Below are positions 12,120 through 22,406 of a stretch of 64,000 nt of DNA, piece by piece (within the stretch, counting starts at the first letter, position 1; every line of letters begins with the position of its first letter). The stretch covers positions 38,348,998-38,412,997 of the forward strand of contig NC_062223.1 of the NCBI RefSeq assembly GCF_902686445.1. Reading direction: 5' to 3'. The stretch is from Sciurus carolinensis (taxonomy: Eukaryota > Chordata > Mammalia > Rodentia > Sciuridae). A program made the translations under genes and the position numbers. The notes under the pieces were generated by a model that did not search any database, was not told where the DNA came from, and was given only the letters and a program-made list of their open reading frames with translations.

Positions 12120-12960
12120 AGAATTTTGTGTATCTGGAGCATAGATGATGAGAAAGTGAGGATAAATTAGACTGGAAAGCTAAGCATAAACCAAATTGTA
12201 AAGGGGTTTGTGGGATAGAAATTGGGATGTCTGCATGGTGTAGTGATGCATGCTTCTAATCCCAGTGGCTCGAGAAGTTGAGGCAGGAGGATCACGAGTT
12301 CAAAGCCAGCCTCATCAAAAGCAAGGTGCTGAAAAACTCAGTGAGACCCTGTCTCTAAATAAATAAAATACAAAAATAGGGCTGGACTGAGGATGTGTCT
12401 TAGTGGTTGAATGCCCCTGAGTTCAATCCCAAGGATCCCCTGAGGCCCCACAAAAAAAAAAAAAAAAGAAAAAGAAAGAAAAAAAAAAAAAAATTGGAAT
12501 GCCCTGGGTTATAGTTGGAGGCTGCTTTGAAAATATAGCTAGGATAAGATGAAGACCACAGGTGCATTAGGATAAAAATAGAAATGAATGAATTCAAGAA
12601 ATTATTAGGTCACCCAATTAATTCAACAAGGTACAGATTAACACATTTTAGGTCTTCAAGAGAAGGGAAATTAAGAATGAAACACAGTGTCTTCGGGAAA
12701 ATCACTGCAATGCAGTCCCACTAATGTAGAGAACAAAGAAGTGAGTTTGGGAGTAGGGAAGTTGGCAACTTTTATGGGGTCCGTTTGAATTTGAAGAATG
12801 GTGAGACGTCAAATAAATATGTCCAGTAAACATTTGGAAATGTGACCCACAGTTCTGAGGGGAAAATGGGATCACAATGAGGGTGTGAATGTCTTCAGCA
12901 CAAGTTATTCATTGATGCTACTGGAGGGGATGAGATTTCAGGCAGAAATCAGTACCAGGC
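12120..12960 (-). mobile_element. L2 ORF2-region relic, split by a SINE
   Basis: Two blocks either side of the SINE at 12230-12490 follow the reverse complement of L2 ORF2: a 'gaaagctaagc...ggggtttgtggg' block, then 'gaatgaattcaagaaattat', then 'ttgaatttgaagaatggtga' and 'aaatatgtccagtaaacatt', equivalent to the L2 'gatgtccagtaggcagttgg' region. Very diverged. Confidence 0.6.
12230..12490 (+). mobile_element. Composite B1/ID SINE (MEN-like) with TSD
   Basis: The left part has 'ctaatcccagtggctcgaga' and 'gaggcaggaggatcacgagt' with 'tgagaccctgtctctaaata'. The right ID-like part has 'ggctggactgaggatgtgtc' and 'tgcccctgagttcaatccc', then an A-rich tail. The flanks aaattgggatg (12219-12229) and aaattggaatg (12491-12501) are an 11-bp TSD with one mismatch. 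It sits inside the L2 relic. Confidence 0.9.
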
Positions 12961-13954
12961 AGAGGAGTGCCAGTGGAGAATATTTTGACAATAGCAAGTA
13001 AAAACTGGATTTGTGTGAAAAATTATAAGACAGGGGACCTGGAAGGGTAAACATTTTGCAAAACTTCGACATCTGCATCTAAATATTTGGCCCTTTTTTC
13101 TTTATGCCAATTAGAGACTTTCTTTGTATTATTTTTAAAGAATGGGAGCAACATAGATACATAAGTCATAGGTAAACAGTTTTTGAATGTGTATGATTTG
13201 TATGTGTTTGCAGGAAGTTATGCAAGTCCCTGTTCATGTTCATGTAGGTCAATTAAAAGGCAAACCTTTATGTAGAAAGCACTACAGCCTCTATGGTGAG
13301 TATTATTAGGCATGTGAGGAAACACCACTGGTGGGACCTGTTGCATTTAACTAAGTACATTTGTTCAGATACTGTCTAAGAGGGAAGATCCATACTTAGC
13401 AACAGGGTAATACACGTGTGTAATGCAATGACAGAGATCTTCTTTCCTTTTGAAAGATCAGATCTCCTTGTGCCTCTTTTGCTGTTGCCCATGTCTAAAT
13501 AAGCTCACAGGAGCCCTCCTTCCCAAGTTATTGACTCCTCCCTCAAAAGAGTGGTTATTTGCAGGATACTATAGGTCAGAACAAATATTTGCAAATTCAG
13601 TGATTAAATGTTACATTTAATACTGATATTGTATTATAATAAAATGGCATAGTTTTCTTTAAATATGAATCTGTTTCTTTAAGCAAATAAATTCCAATAG
13701 TATACATATGACTTAGTCTAACTAGAATTCTTAGAAATATTAATACATTCTCAAGGATAATGCTAAGAAAAAAAGAGAAAAGACAGGGATAAAAGAGGTT
13801 GAAACACACAATGTGCTCAGAGCTGTTAGATTTGGTAGTATGGAAAAGGTCAGTATGTCGAATAAGCAAATACAGGGATTCTGAGTAAACAAAGATTTGA
13901 CTGGAAAATTGTGAGTAATTTTGCTCCTCAAATTGTTGAACTGTGTTTTTAATT
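12961..13954. other. Unique sequence, nothing recognised
   Basis: Includes overlapping spurious open frames on the - strand at 13597-13964. No conserved feature seen. Confidence 0.45.
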
Positions 13955-14375
13955 TTTTTTCCATTTTAAAACTTATAATTTTAAATAATTGTACAGAAAA
14001 AACACAAAACTAGAACAAAGAATTACTACATACCCTTTCCCCATCTCTCCTAGATGACAACTTTTGCAGAAACACAGGTAATCAAAACTAGGAAACAAAT
14101 ATTTATGTGGTAATATTTCAACTTTTGTCTGTTATCCATGTAATTTCTATTTTAATAGGTTCCAATTCAGAATTTCTCAGTCCTCATACTTTTCACATTT
14201 CCTTGGTCTCTTGTCATCTGGCAGACGCTTCAGTCTTTGTCTTCCCTTATCTAGACAGTAATCCTGTAAAATTCTTTCTGTTCAGTAATTCTGTAATATA
14301 TGCTCAATTGATTGGCCAGCAATTCTGTGATGTGTGTCTAATTTGTCTGATTCATTCTGGTGACTAAATTCTAAT
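13955..14375 (-). mobile_element. Ancient L1M 3' UTR relic
   Basis: In reverse complement this follows the old mammalian L1M 3' UTR: 'ttgtacagaaaaaacacaaa', 'tactacataccctttcccca', 'gtaatcaaaactaggaaaca', 'aggttccaattcagaatttc' and 'gcttcagtctttgtcttccc' occur in the expected order. Distinct from the younger L1 families nearby. Confidence 0.65.
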
Positions 14376-14567
14376 TATGAATTTTTAACAAAAAACACCA
14401 ACAACGATACAAACCCTTAAATGTTGAGTTTTTTTGCAGAATTAAATTTATTGTTGTTATACTTTTCACCTTTCTAACTTTCAACAAACTGAGATTTAAT
14501 TTGCAACTAGATAGGGATCCAAACATATGGCATATTACTTACAAATGTTAATTCACTAATGTGTGTG

Positions 14568-14665
14568 TTTTTTTTTTTGGTTTGCAGCTCTTTTATTTTA
14601 TTTTATTTTTTTTGGGGGGGGGTTAAAAACTTTTTATTTTTTTTAATTTTTTTTTAGTTTAAAAT
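14568..14665. repeat. T-rich low-complexity block with G9 run
   Basis: T-runs, TTTTA repeats, a run of G near 14613-14622 and more T-runs. Probably decayed retroposon tails. No body could be assigned, and 14666-14777 is otherwise unassigned AT-rich sequence. Confidence 0.55.
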
Positions 14666-14777
14666 TATACATATATTTTATTGAATTAAATAGGATAAAA
14701 ACAAATCTAATATCTGTTTTTTCCTGCTTTTGAAAACACATGCTCAAGAATCTTATCTCCTTTCACACTCCCATTAT

Positions 14778-15136
14778 GATTTTTTTTTTTTTTTTACGTT
14801 TACATAGGGTAATGATGTTTATTTTTTTCCCTTCCCCCCCACCCCTCCCACCCCTCTTTTCCCTCTATACAGTCCTTCTTTCCTTCATTCTTACCGCTCT
14901 CCTTAGTCTAACTCTAAACCTAACCCTAAACCTAATGCTAACCCCTCCCACCCCCCATTATATGTCCTCATCCGCTTATCAGTGAGATCATTCGTCCTTT
15001 AGTTTTTTGAGATTGGCTTATCTCACTTAGCATGATATTCTCCAATTTCGACCATTTGTCTACAAATGCCATAATTTTATCATTCTTCATTGCGGAGTAA
15101 TATTCCATTGTATAAATATGCCACAGTTTCTTTGTC
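14778..15136 (-). mobile_element. 5'-truncated L1, older subfamily
   Basis: Starts with a T-run (the reversed A-tail) at about 14780-14796. 'tacatagggtaatgatgttt' follows, then a C-rich/T-rich tract, then the ORF2 end in reverse ('gcatgatattctccaatttc', 'gagtaatattccattgtata', 'gccacagtttctttg'). It stops abruptly at about 15136. The C-rich tract contains telomere-like hexamers (separate entry). Confidence 0.85.
14906..14946. repeat. Degenerate telomere-like (CTAACC)n run inside L1 3' UTR
   Basis: Six to seven imperfect copies of CTAA(A/C)CC-type words: ctaactctaaacctaaccc then taaacctaatgctaaccc. The run lies within the pyrimidine-rich part of the L1 3' UTR, which suggests an L1-borne sequence rather than an interstitial telomere. 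Confidence 0.75.
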
Positions 15137-15389
15137 TTGGACTTGAGTTTGTTTATGAATTGAGCAATGCAGGCAGAGACAACACAGGTCAGGAAAGTCC
15201 TCCTTTTCCCGTGTCCAGGTAGGAGCGATCCAGGCGTTTTAGTCTATGGAGGAAGACATACAGACTCTTAACACCTTACTCTTGCCAAATAAAACCTATG
15301 GACCCATATGAGTTGAACTGCAGTCATTAGTAATGTTCACTGAATAAGTATCATTTTGTTGTTAGGCATGCAGTAAAATTGTGCTTTTT

Positions 15390-15652
15390 TGTCCCTGTAG
15401 TTAGACATGGCCCTGTGATTTGCTTTAGTCAATGACCTGTGAGTCAGGTTGGTATATATAATTTTTTGAAGGAAGACTCCCTAACTTCTACCCCAGAGTG
15501 GTTGTCTAGTGAGTCAGCTTGGGTCCCTCCCTGTGTGTGGAAGACATGGGTGGAGCTACCAGCAGATCTGAAGCAATCATGGAATGAGTGAGAAGTGAAT
15601 CCTTGCTGTGCATTGTTACTATAACACACTCTAGACTATTCTGACTACCAGA
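15390..15652 (+). mobile_element. MaLR/MLT1-type LTR relic
   Basis: 'tgtgatttgctttagtcaat' near the start, 'tcagcttgggtccctccctg' in the middle and an end of 'ctagactattctgactacca' follow the order of old MLT1-group LTRs (start gtgacttgctttggccaatg, end agcctatcctgactgatac). Diverged. Subfamily not assignable by eye. Confidence 0.5.
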
Positions 15653-15869
15653 GATCTTTACTATCCTGAAAAGATGAATCAATTTTCAGACTCTGGGGAA
15701 TAGTTTTCTCTCCAACAAAGGAAAAAAAAAAATCACTGATGTGGGTTACAACATCATTGAATAGCAAGGAGTTTGCATTGGAGAAGTTCCACTCCCAGGA
15801 GACAATCACAATGCATAGTAATAATTATAGCATAAAACTAACATAATGTTAGTGACAACCAAAGTCTGT

Positions 15870-16060
15870 GAGGTATCTATTATGAGCCAGCAACTGAGAG
15901 GCATTTTATATGTATTATTTCTTTTAATTCACAGATGATCCTTATTAGGGAGTGATTGTTATTTGTCAGTTTTGTCAATAAAGAACTGAGGCTTAAGAAT
16001 GTTAAAACTCTCCTACCCACAAACAAAAACATAGAAGAGAAACTGGAATTCAAATCCTAT
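15870..16060 (-). mobile_element. MIR SINE relic
   Basis: Reverse-complement MIR order: 'gtatctattatgagccagca', 'ttttatatgtattatttctt', 'aaagaactgaggcttaagaa', 'ctggaattcaaatcctat'. Confidence 0.7.
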
Positions 16061-16261
16061 TTTACACCCTGTAAGCTTTGAAGCATCCAATATGCTACAC
16101 ATTTAAGAAAAGAAAATGTATAGGTTTGGAGTAAAATATTTGTGTTATTAATATTCAGGATATTTAGATTTTATTTTAAAGTGTTTTAGAAGAGTCAAAG
16201 ATGAGTGTTCATCATCTTAAGAGAATATGTAAACTTCTTTGAAACATCATGTAATTTGCTG

Positions 16262-16592
16262 CTATGACCACATCCTAGGTGACTTCAAACAAGAGGAATT
16301 TATTCTTTCATATTTCTGGAGGTCAAACATCTGAAATCCAGCTCTCTATAGTGTTACATGCCCTTCCCAGGCTGTAGGGCAGAATCTTTCTGTGGTTCTT
16401 CCTAGCCTCTAGTGACTTTTTGTAGTCCTTGCCATTATATGACTTAGACCTGCATTCCACCAGTCTCTGACTCCATCTCCACAGGGCCTTCTCTGTTTAG
16501 GCCTTTGCATGCTCTCTTGCGTTTCTATAAGGACACAGGTTTTGGATGTATGGTCCACCTAAAAGCATAATCACAGATATTATCATTCTTAT
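16262..16592 (-). mobile_element. MLT-type (ERVL-MaLR) LTR relic
   Basis: In the given orientation it begins 'gctgctatgaccacatccta', then 'gaggaatttattctttcata', 'tttctggaggtcaaacatct', later 'ctctgactccatctccacag' and 'ttctataaggacacagg'. This order is that of reversed MLT-type LTRs. Ends are not preserved well enough to find a TSD. Confidence 0.6.
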
Positions 16593-17424
16593 TTTTACAT
16601 TGGAGACTATTTTGCCAAACTTCCACTGAAGGCAACTTGAGGAGAAAGTAACCCATGAAAAATTTTTATTTTACTACTTGTAGTGAGAAAACAGTGACTC
16701 TTAGTACTTAGGTTTACCTGGAACCTCAGAAGGATCTTTGCAAAGAGAACAATAAGAAAAATATTAATGAAATATTATGGAATTTTCCTCTATTAGAAGT
16801 ATTCATTACATGTAGATTTTAGATGTTGGAGCAAAATATATTGCTTTGAAACATTTTAGATTGACTAAGGAGATGTTAGGAGGCGTAATGAAAAAAAAAT
16901 TGAGATTATTTAAAATGTTTTAAAATTTGCTTTAAATTAACTCTGAATATGCAAATGTTATAATAAAGATATAACTTTATTATCAGCAGATTGAGAAGAT
17001 CATGCTTCTAAGAAAAATCTAAGATTCAAAGTTCTTTCAAATAGAGGAAACAGTCTATGAGCTTCAATGAAATATTTATATCTTTATTTTCATCCATTTC
17101 TAACTGAAATTTAGCATTTCCTTAATACATTTAGCTATGAATGTAAGCAAAAAAAACTATTTTTTATTATCTATGAATTTATGTGACAAATCACAGAATA
17201 GCAGTCTCCATCATTTGTTAAAGATGTAACTAACAGATATTTCCATAGTTTATTCCAGTAGCTGCAGATATCTTGCTGTAACATTTATGTTTATCACTAC
17301 CAACTTTACAGTCATGAATGTAGCCATTGCTAGACCCTATTATTCAAAATGTTCATAAGGAAACAGATTTTTCTATAGTAAGCATTCGTTTTTGGTGTTT
17401 GACTAATTATAGTACGCTTGACCT

Positions 17425-17425
<1 letters not shown>
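16593..17425. other. Unique AT-rich sequence
   Basis: No gene or named repeat. The 17100-17380 part looks unusually undisturbed by simple repeats and could be an older unnamed repeat or a conserved non-coding segment. I cannot decide by eye. Confidence 0.4.

Positions 17426-17457
<32 letters not shown>
17426..17457. repeat. (CA)16 microsatellite
   Basis: A perfect CA tract of 32 bases, likely length-variable between individuals. Confidence 0.95.
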
Positions 17458-17459
<2 letters not shown>

Positions 17460-17859
17460 TATAATGTAAGTATATTTTTTGAAAGCATATATGTAAACAT
17501 CATATATGCTTTAAAATATTAAAAATGTGGTTAAAGAACAACTAGAAAATAAAGTTTGGAAAGTTTGAAAACCACTCCACTAATACAATCTTAGAAATTT
17601 TTAGCCATGTCCTTTTTTTCTTAAATTTCTGGTTTTAACTAACTTATTTCTACATGCATGAAATGAGTTTTTACTATGTCTGGAACACTGCGTAAGATGC
17701 CAAAAAGGAAATAAAACTGGATGGAACATAGTTTTGCCTTAATTGGGAATAGGGTGAGGATATAAGACAAATATTAATCAAGTGCTAAGCTGTTCAACAG
17801 AAGTAGGATACAACATTTTGAAGAAAAGAGAAATAGGTTAACAACCAGATTTACATGTT

Positions 17860-18092
17860 CTGGGGAACAGTGGCATGTGCCTGTTATCCCAGTGGCTCAG
17901 ACGGCTGAGGCAGGAGGATAGCAAGTTCAAAGTCAGCTTTAGTTATTTAGAGAGGCCCTAAGCAACTTATTGAGACCAATCTCAAAATTAAAAAACAAAA
18001 GAAAAAACAATAACAAAAACATAGTAAAAGGGCTGGGGATGTATTCAGTAGTTCAGTGGTTAAGTGCCCCTGGGTTCAGTCACCGGTAGGAA

Positions 18093-18098
<6 letters not shown>
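17860..18098 (+). mobile_element. Composite B1/ID SINE (MEN-like)
   Basis: B1-like 'cagtggcatgtgcctgttat' and 'ggctgaggcaggaggatagc', an A-rich linker, then ID-like 'gggctggggatgtattcagt' and 'gtgcccctgggttcagtcac'. A GA microsatellite has grown at its 3' end. Confidence 0.85.

Positions 18099-18124
<26 letters not shown>
18098..18124. repeat. (GA)13 microsatellite at SINE 3' end
   Basis: A perfect GA tract directly after the A-rich SINE tail. Confidence 0.95.
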
Positions 18125-18184
18125 TATTAATACATAGTTTTCACAGGTAGAAGAGTAAATAAAGCACATTTCAGATAAAGAGGA

Positions 18185-18790
18185 TATTATGAGCAACAGT
18201 ATCAACATGGAAAGTAAAGGAGGTTTTGGTCACAGATTGGTGTTCGACAGCACAGTGTGCAGGTGTAGATGTGGTTGGAAAAGTAGTTCAACGATATCTT
18301 GGAGACCTTGAATTAAAAGACAAGAAATTCATCCTTAATTTGGTAGAAACTGAAGAGCCAGGAAGTGTGAGAGCAGGTTATTGTCAGAGCTATAATTTAG
18401 GAAGATTAATCTGGTTGCAGAATGTTGCCTTGGAGAGAGAGAAGGCAGTAGACCAGTGAAAAGGCTATTACAATGACAAAGTAGAAATGTTATAAAGGCT
18501 TGTATTAGGTAATGCAGGTGAGAATGAGCAAAATATGAAGGGCACTGAGAATATAGACTCTATGTGATTTGGATAGTGATTAGATGAGGGAAGTGCACAG
18601 GGAGGATTTGAATTTGTGTGACTGATGCTATTGACAGGCATTTTAAGAAAGTGGTGGACAATTCTATTTTGAATATGATGGGTTTGTGGTATCAGTGACC
18701 TTTGTGCAAAATCCCCAGATGAAGAAGTCAAGCAGTCAGTTAGATACACAGAACTGAGTTTCCCCAAAGGAACTAATATCAAGAAAGAGA
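18185..18790 (-). mobile_element. L2 ORF2-region relic
   Basis: In reverse this follows L2 ORF2: 'agaccagtgaaaaggctatt' and 'acaatgac' correspond to the L2 'gaccagttaggaggctgttg' region; 'ggaagattaatctggttgca' to 'aggatcactctggctgc'. The 77-codon open frame at 18226-18459 is on the wrong strand and is chance. Confidence 0.6.
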
Positions 18791-19892
18791 GATGCAAAAG
18801 TCTAGAGGAATATACTTTGAATTAATAAATAGCCCCCATTCAATTAATCACACCTTCAACTTCATTAAAGACATGAGAAGCTTATTTTTTTTTTCTCTTT
18901 GCTATGATTTCTAGTCATTACTCTTGATCTCTTCACAGCTTGTATTCTGTTTAATAAGGACCAGCAGTGCCTTATTTCTAGTATAACTTGGGTAGAAAGT
19001 ATGCTTAGCTGCAGACTTGTTCTTGGGCAATTTTCTAGTCCAATTTGCAAACCCAAGAAGTTCTGATCTGCTTTCTCAACTTTAGGTGCTCATCCTAGCA
19101 AACAGGGATAGATATACTGCCCGTTAATCTTCATACTCCACTCAGCTGTTCTTTCTTCCTTAGAGCAAAATGATTTAGGGTGGTAATATGAAAGGAAATG
19201 AACTAACATGATATAAAAAATGGTGCATAACTTGGAACCTTAACTAAGTTCAGAGTTGCCGCTGATTACTTTCCGATCTCATTCTTTATTTGCAAATGCC
19301 ACTGCCTCATGGCCACTGAGTTCCTATTATATTATTGCATCATTAATCATTATAGGAATCCCAATACAGCTCCAGGGTAAACACAAACGTGCTCTATCTT
19401 TCACTCGTGTCCTGCAATATCTCTCCTTTCTCTCATTATCATATTGCAGCTTGCATTTAAATAGCCACTTGTTTCTAAAATACCTTCAAAGTACTTGATG
19501 ATAACTGACGTGAAAATCTCTGCGGAAAAAAAGCAACAATTTTTAAAAATTCCATTGGAAGGTGAGATTGTATAGGACTTTGAAAACTCATATGCATTTG
19601 AATGGGGGAAGATTTAGGAGGTTAAGTAAAATCATATTTGTGTTGATTTTACATATTTGTGTGAAAACTGCAATATCCCAACGGGAAAAAACAATATCAA
19701 ATGAAGTCTTCTGATCAATTATGTACTTTTAAGTATGAGAAAATTAAAACTTTATAAATGTGTCCTAATGAAAACCAAATAAGGTACCATAGATAATATT
19801 CGGTCAACAAATATTTATTGAAATGTGCTGTGTTCTTGGTACTATGTTAGGTACTTGTGATATAGTAGTCAACAAAACAGGCAAAGATAATT

Positions 19893-20239
19893 TTGTAAGG
19901 GGCAGGTGGTGCTGGTGATTTAACCAAAGGGCGATTTACCACTGATCTATACTCCCAGGCCTTTTTAAGTTGCACAGGGCCTTGCTAAATTGCTGAAGCT
20001 GGCCTTGAACTTTTTTTTTTTTTTTAAATTTGTTCTGTTTAGATATACATGATGGTAGAGTATATTTTGACATATTATATATACATGGAGTGGAGTATAA
20101 CTTCCCATTCTTGTGGTTGTACATGATGTGGTGTTTCACTGGTTGTGTATTCATATATAAACATAGGAAAGTATTGAACTAATTCTCCTTCCTCAGCCTT
20201 CAGAGTCTCTGGAATTATGGGCGTACACCACCATACCCA
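19893..20239 (-). mobile_element. Composite B1/ID SINE (MEN-like), interrupted, with TSD
   Basis: The ID-like half ('gctggtgatttaaccaaagg', 'ccactgatctatactcccag') comes first on this strand. 'ttgctgaagctggccttga' is broken by the L1 at 20012-20173 and resumes with 'ctccttcctcagccttcaga' and 'gcgtacaccaccatacccag'. The flanks gcaaagata at 19881-19889 and 20240-20248 are a perfect 9-bp TSD. Confidence 0.88.
20012..20173 (-). mobile_element. Short 5'-truncated L1 3' end inside the SINE
   Basis: A T-run (reversed A-tail) is followed by an L1 3' UTR of the 'tacatgatggtagagtatat' subfamily, with 'cccattcttgtggttgtaca' and 'ttcactggttgtgtattcat'. The flanks ttgaact (20005-20011 and 20174-20180) are a 7-bp TSD and restore the SINE order. 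Confidence 0.85.
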
Positions 20240-20654
20240 GCAAAGATATTTCTTTTTCAAGGGAGGAGAGGTATTAAACTTTAGATAGATTTAATAGATA
20301 TGTTATATATCAAAAGATTATGAATATAAAGAGGTGAGTAGAACAAGGAAAAGAGGATTAATTGTGCAGCAATGTGGGTAAGTTGTAGTTTTAAATGGGT
20401 TCATCCGGGTAAGTCTCACTCAGAAGATGAGACTTAATAGTAAAATGAAAAAAAAGGGCATTAGCTTTGTAGAAATGGATCTTGGAGGGAGCATTTCTAG
20501 AAAATAATAGCCAGGGGAAAAGTTCAGTTTAAAAACACAATCCATTACGAACTATAAGTTTCATTAATAGTTTTGTCTGTGCACTGAAAATCATCTCCAT
20601 TCAACTAAACAATTTAACTGAAGAATTTCCTATATTAAACTGTTTTATTCTAGG

Positions 20655-20865
20655 GCAGTAGTTGGTAAACTATATCTATAGGCTAACTCTGACCCACCAT
20701 TTACTCTTTTAAATTAAGTTTTATGGGACAATAGCCTCACTCATTCATTTACATATCGACTGAGGCTGCTTTCATCCCACAATGACAAAGTCGAGTACCA
20801 CAAAAAAGAACATTTGATTGGCAGAGCATACAATATTTAATGTTCATAGAAAAGTTTGATGATTC
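20655..20865. mobile_element. hAT-type nonautonomous DNA transposon relic
   Basis: 'gcagtagttggtaaactata' at the left end is a degenerate hAT-like TIR (consensus cagggGTCGGCAAACT). 'aattaagttttatgggacaa', 'catttacatatcgactgagg' and 'ctgctttcatcccacaatga' follow the order of a widespread mammalian hAT MITE. The right TIR is missing or decayed. Confidence 0.55.
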
Positions 20866-21119
20866 TTATTCTATGATGTTTATAAAATGATGAAATAATG
20901 AATCAGAGTATCTCTGCAGCCCTGGAGGACAAGAACTATATCTTATATAGGCTATAGACTTGCAAACCTATGTGAATATTTCCTATATCAATTATGTGCA
21001 ACTTTTAGCAAGTTACTTAACTTCCTCAATCTTGAATTTTCTTCAAGATTGACTCCACAGAGTGAAGGGGATTATAAGAGTGGTAATTCAGTGTGTAAGC
21101 ACAAATAAAATTAAATCAT

Positions 21120-21194
21120 TGTACAACCAGAGAAATGAAAAGTTGTACTCCATTTGTGTACAATGAATCAGAAATAAATAAAATAAAATAAAAT
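21120..21194 (+). mobile_element. 75-bp L1 3' tail insertion with perfect 11-bp TSD
   Basis: 'gtactccatttgtgtacaat' followed by 'gaatcag' and AAATA repeats matches the extreme 3' end of the local L1 ('gtttgtgtacaatcaatcat'). The flanks aattaaatcat (21109-21119 and 21195-21205) are identical. A severely 5'-truncated retroposition. Confidence 0.8.
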
Positions 21195-21242
21195 AATTAA
21201 ATCATGTAGAAAAACCCCTTGAATCTAAAGATAATGTAACTG

Positions 21243-21716
21243 TGTTAGTTTCCTATTGTCACTATAATAAAATTCCACCACCTTTGTCACTTACAGCAAT
21301 ATACTTTATTTTCTTATAGTTCTGCAGATCAGAAGTCCAGAAAGAGGTCTCACTGGACTAAAAGGTGTTGGCAGAGCTGGGTTCCTTTCTAGAGGTTCCA
21401 GAGGAGAGGCCACTTCTTCATGTTGTCTAGCGGGATTCCTGTGTTTCTTGGCTGGAGGCCTTTGTCTTCAAAATTAGCAGTGTAGCATCTTTAATTGTCT
21501 TTCCGACACTGACTCTTCTCTTACTTCTGCCCCTTATAAGGACCCATTGGACTATTTGGACCCACCTGAATAATAGCCTAATCTTTTCTCCTCAAGGTCA
21601 GCTGATGAGAGCCTTAATTTCATCTGCATCCTTGATTCACATAACCCAACATTTTCATAGTTTCTGGAGATTATGCCCAGAATATCTTTGGGAGAACCAT
21701 TATTCTGCCCATAACA
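21243..21716 (-). mobile_element. MLT1-type (ERVL-MaLR) solo LTR
   Basis: Reversed LTR with TG...CA ends: 'tgttagtttcctattgtcac', 'ttcttatagttctgcagatc', 'agaagtccagaaagaggtct', 'cttataaggacccattggac', ending 'attctgcccataaca'. Length of about 474 bases is typical. No matching 5-bp TSD is visible. Confidence 0.8.
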
Positions 21717-22015
21717 TTAAGTCTTACAAAATATCCTGTCAAATCCATTCAGCTAGTCACCTGCGAAGATAAGACTAGAATCTGAGTTTCTTGTATTTGT
21801 TGAATGTTGAACACGCTGCCAAATTTTTTTATGCTGCTGTCAGTAATAAAAGATATTTGCTTATTTGACAAAAGTAACTGAAATAGCATTTTATCAATAT
21901 TTGCCAATATTGTTCAATATTTTCTTCATTAAAAAAAATCTAATTATTTATTTGAAGCTTCTCATCCATCAGAATCTCATTAACGTCTGGATGGAGGCAC
22001 AACTTAAAAGGAAAC

Positions 22016-22100
22016 TTTTTTTTATTTTGGGGCCTGGGGATTGTACCCCAGACTTTGTGCATGTGAGACAAGGATTTTACCACTTAGCTATACCTCCAGC
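22016..22100 (-). mobile_element. ID-type SINE
   Basis: Reversed ID sequence with a T-run on the left: 'ggcctggggattgtacccca' is the B-box side and 'ccacttagctatacctccag' the A-box side. Several changes, so not young. Confidence 0.8.
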
Positions 22101-22406
22101 CTTGTCTTCCAATTGTTTACCAGTGCTATGGTGTTTCTTTTCTATATTCTTCCTGTATAAGCTTTCTTTCCTAAATTCTGAGTAACGATTAGACAAGAAA
22201 GGTCAAGTAATAGTACTGAGGTAGACATGGTTGTATATCAATTCTGAACACTTATGAATACTTACTAAACAATGATATCTTCCAAATGATTACAGAAGCT
22301 ACAATTTGCTTTGCCCTGACATGTTTCATTCCATTTTTTATAGAATACAAATACATGGCTGTGCATCTATCCATTGTACAGTATCCTATGCATCTAGATG
22401 TGACCA

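Larger units (their letters stand above)
19798..20560 (-). mobile_element. L2 relic, split by a SINE that is itself split by an L1
   Basis: The left part is the reversed L2 3' end ('caacaaatatttattgaaat', 'ttcttggtactatgttaggt', 'tagtagtcaacaaaacaggc'). After the SINE, the L2 continues with 'aagatgagacttaatagtaa' and 'ggatcttggagggagcattt', equivalent to the L2 gaagagcattccaggcagag region. Outermost and oldest layer of the nest. Confidence 0.65.

Noticed and set aside
14906..14946. Interstitial telomere from chromosome fusion
   Set aside because: Only about 40 degenerate bases, embedded in the 3' UTR of an L1 copy.
18226..18459. 77-codon + strand frame
   Set aside because: Lies antisense on an L2 ORF2 relic; chance opening.
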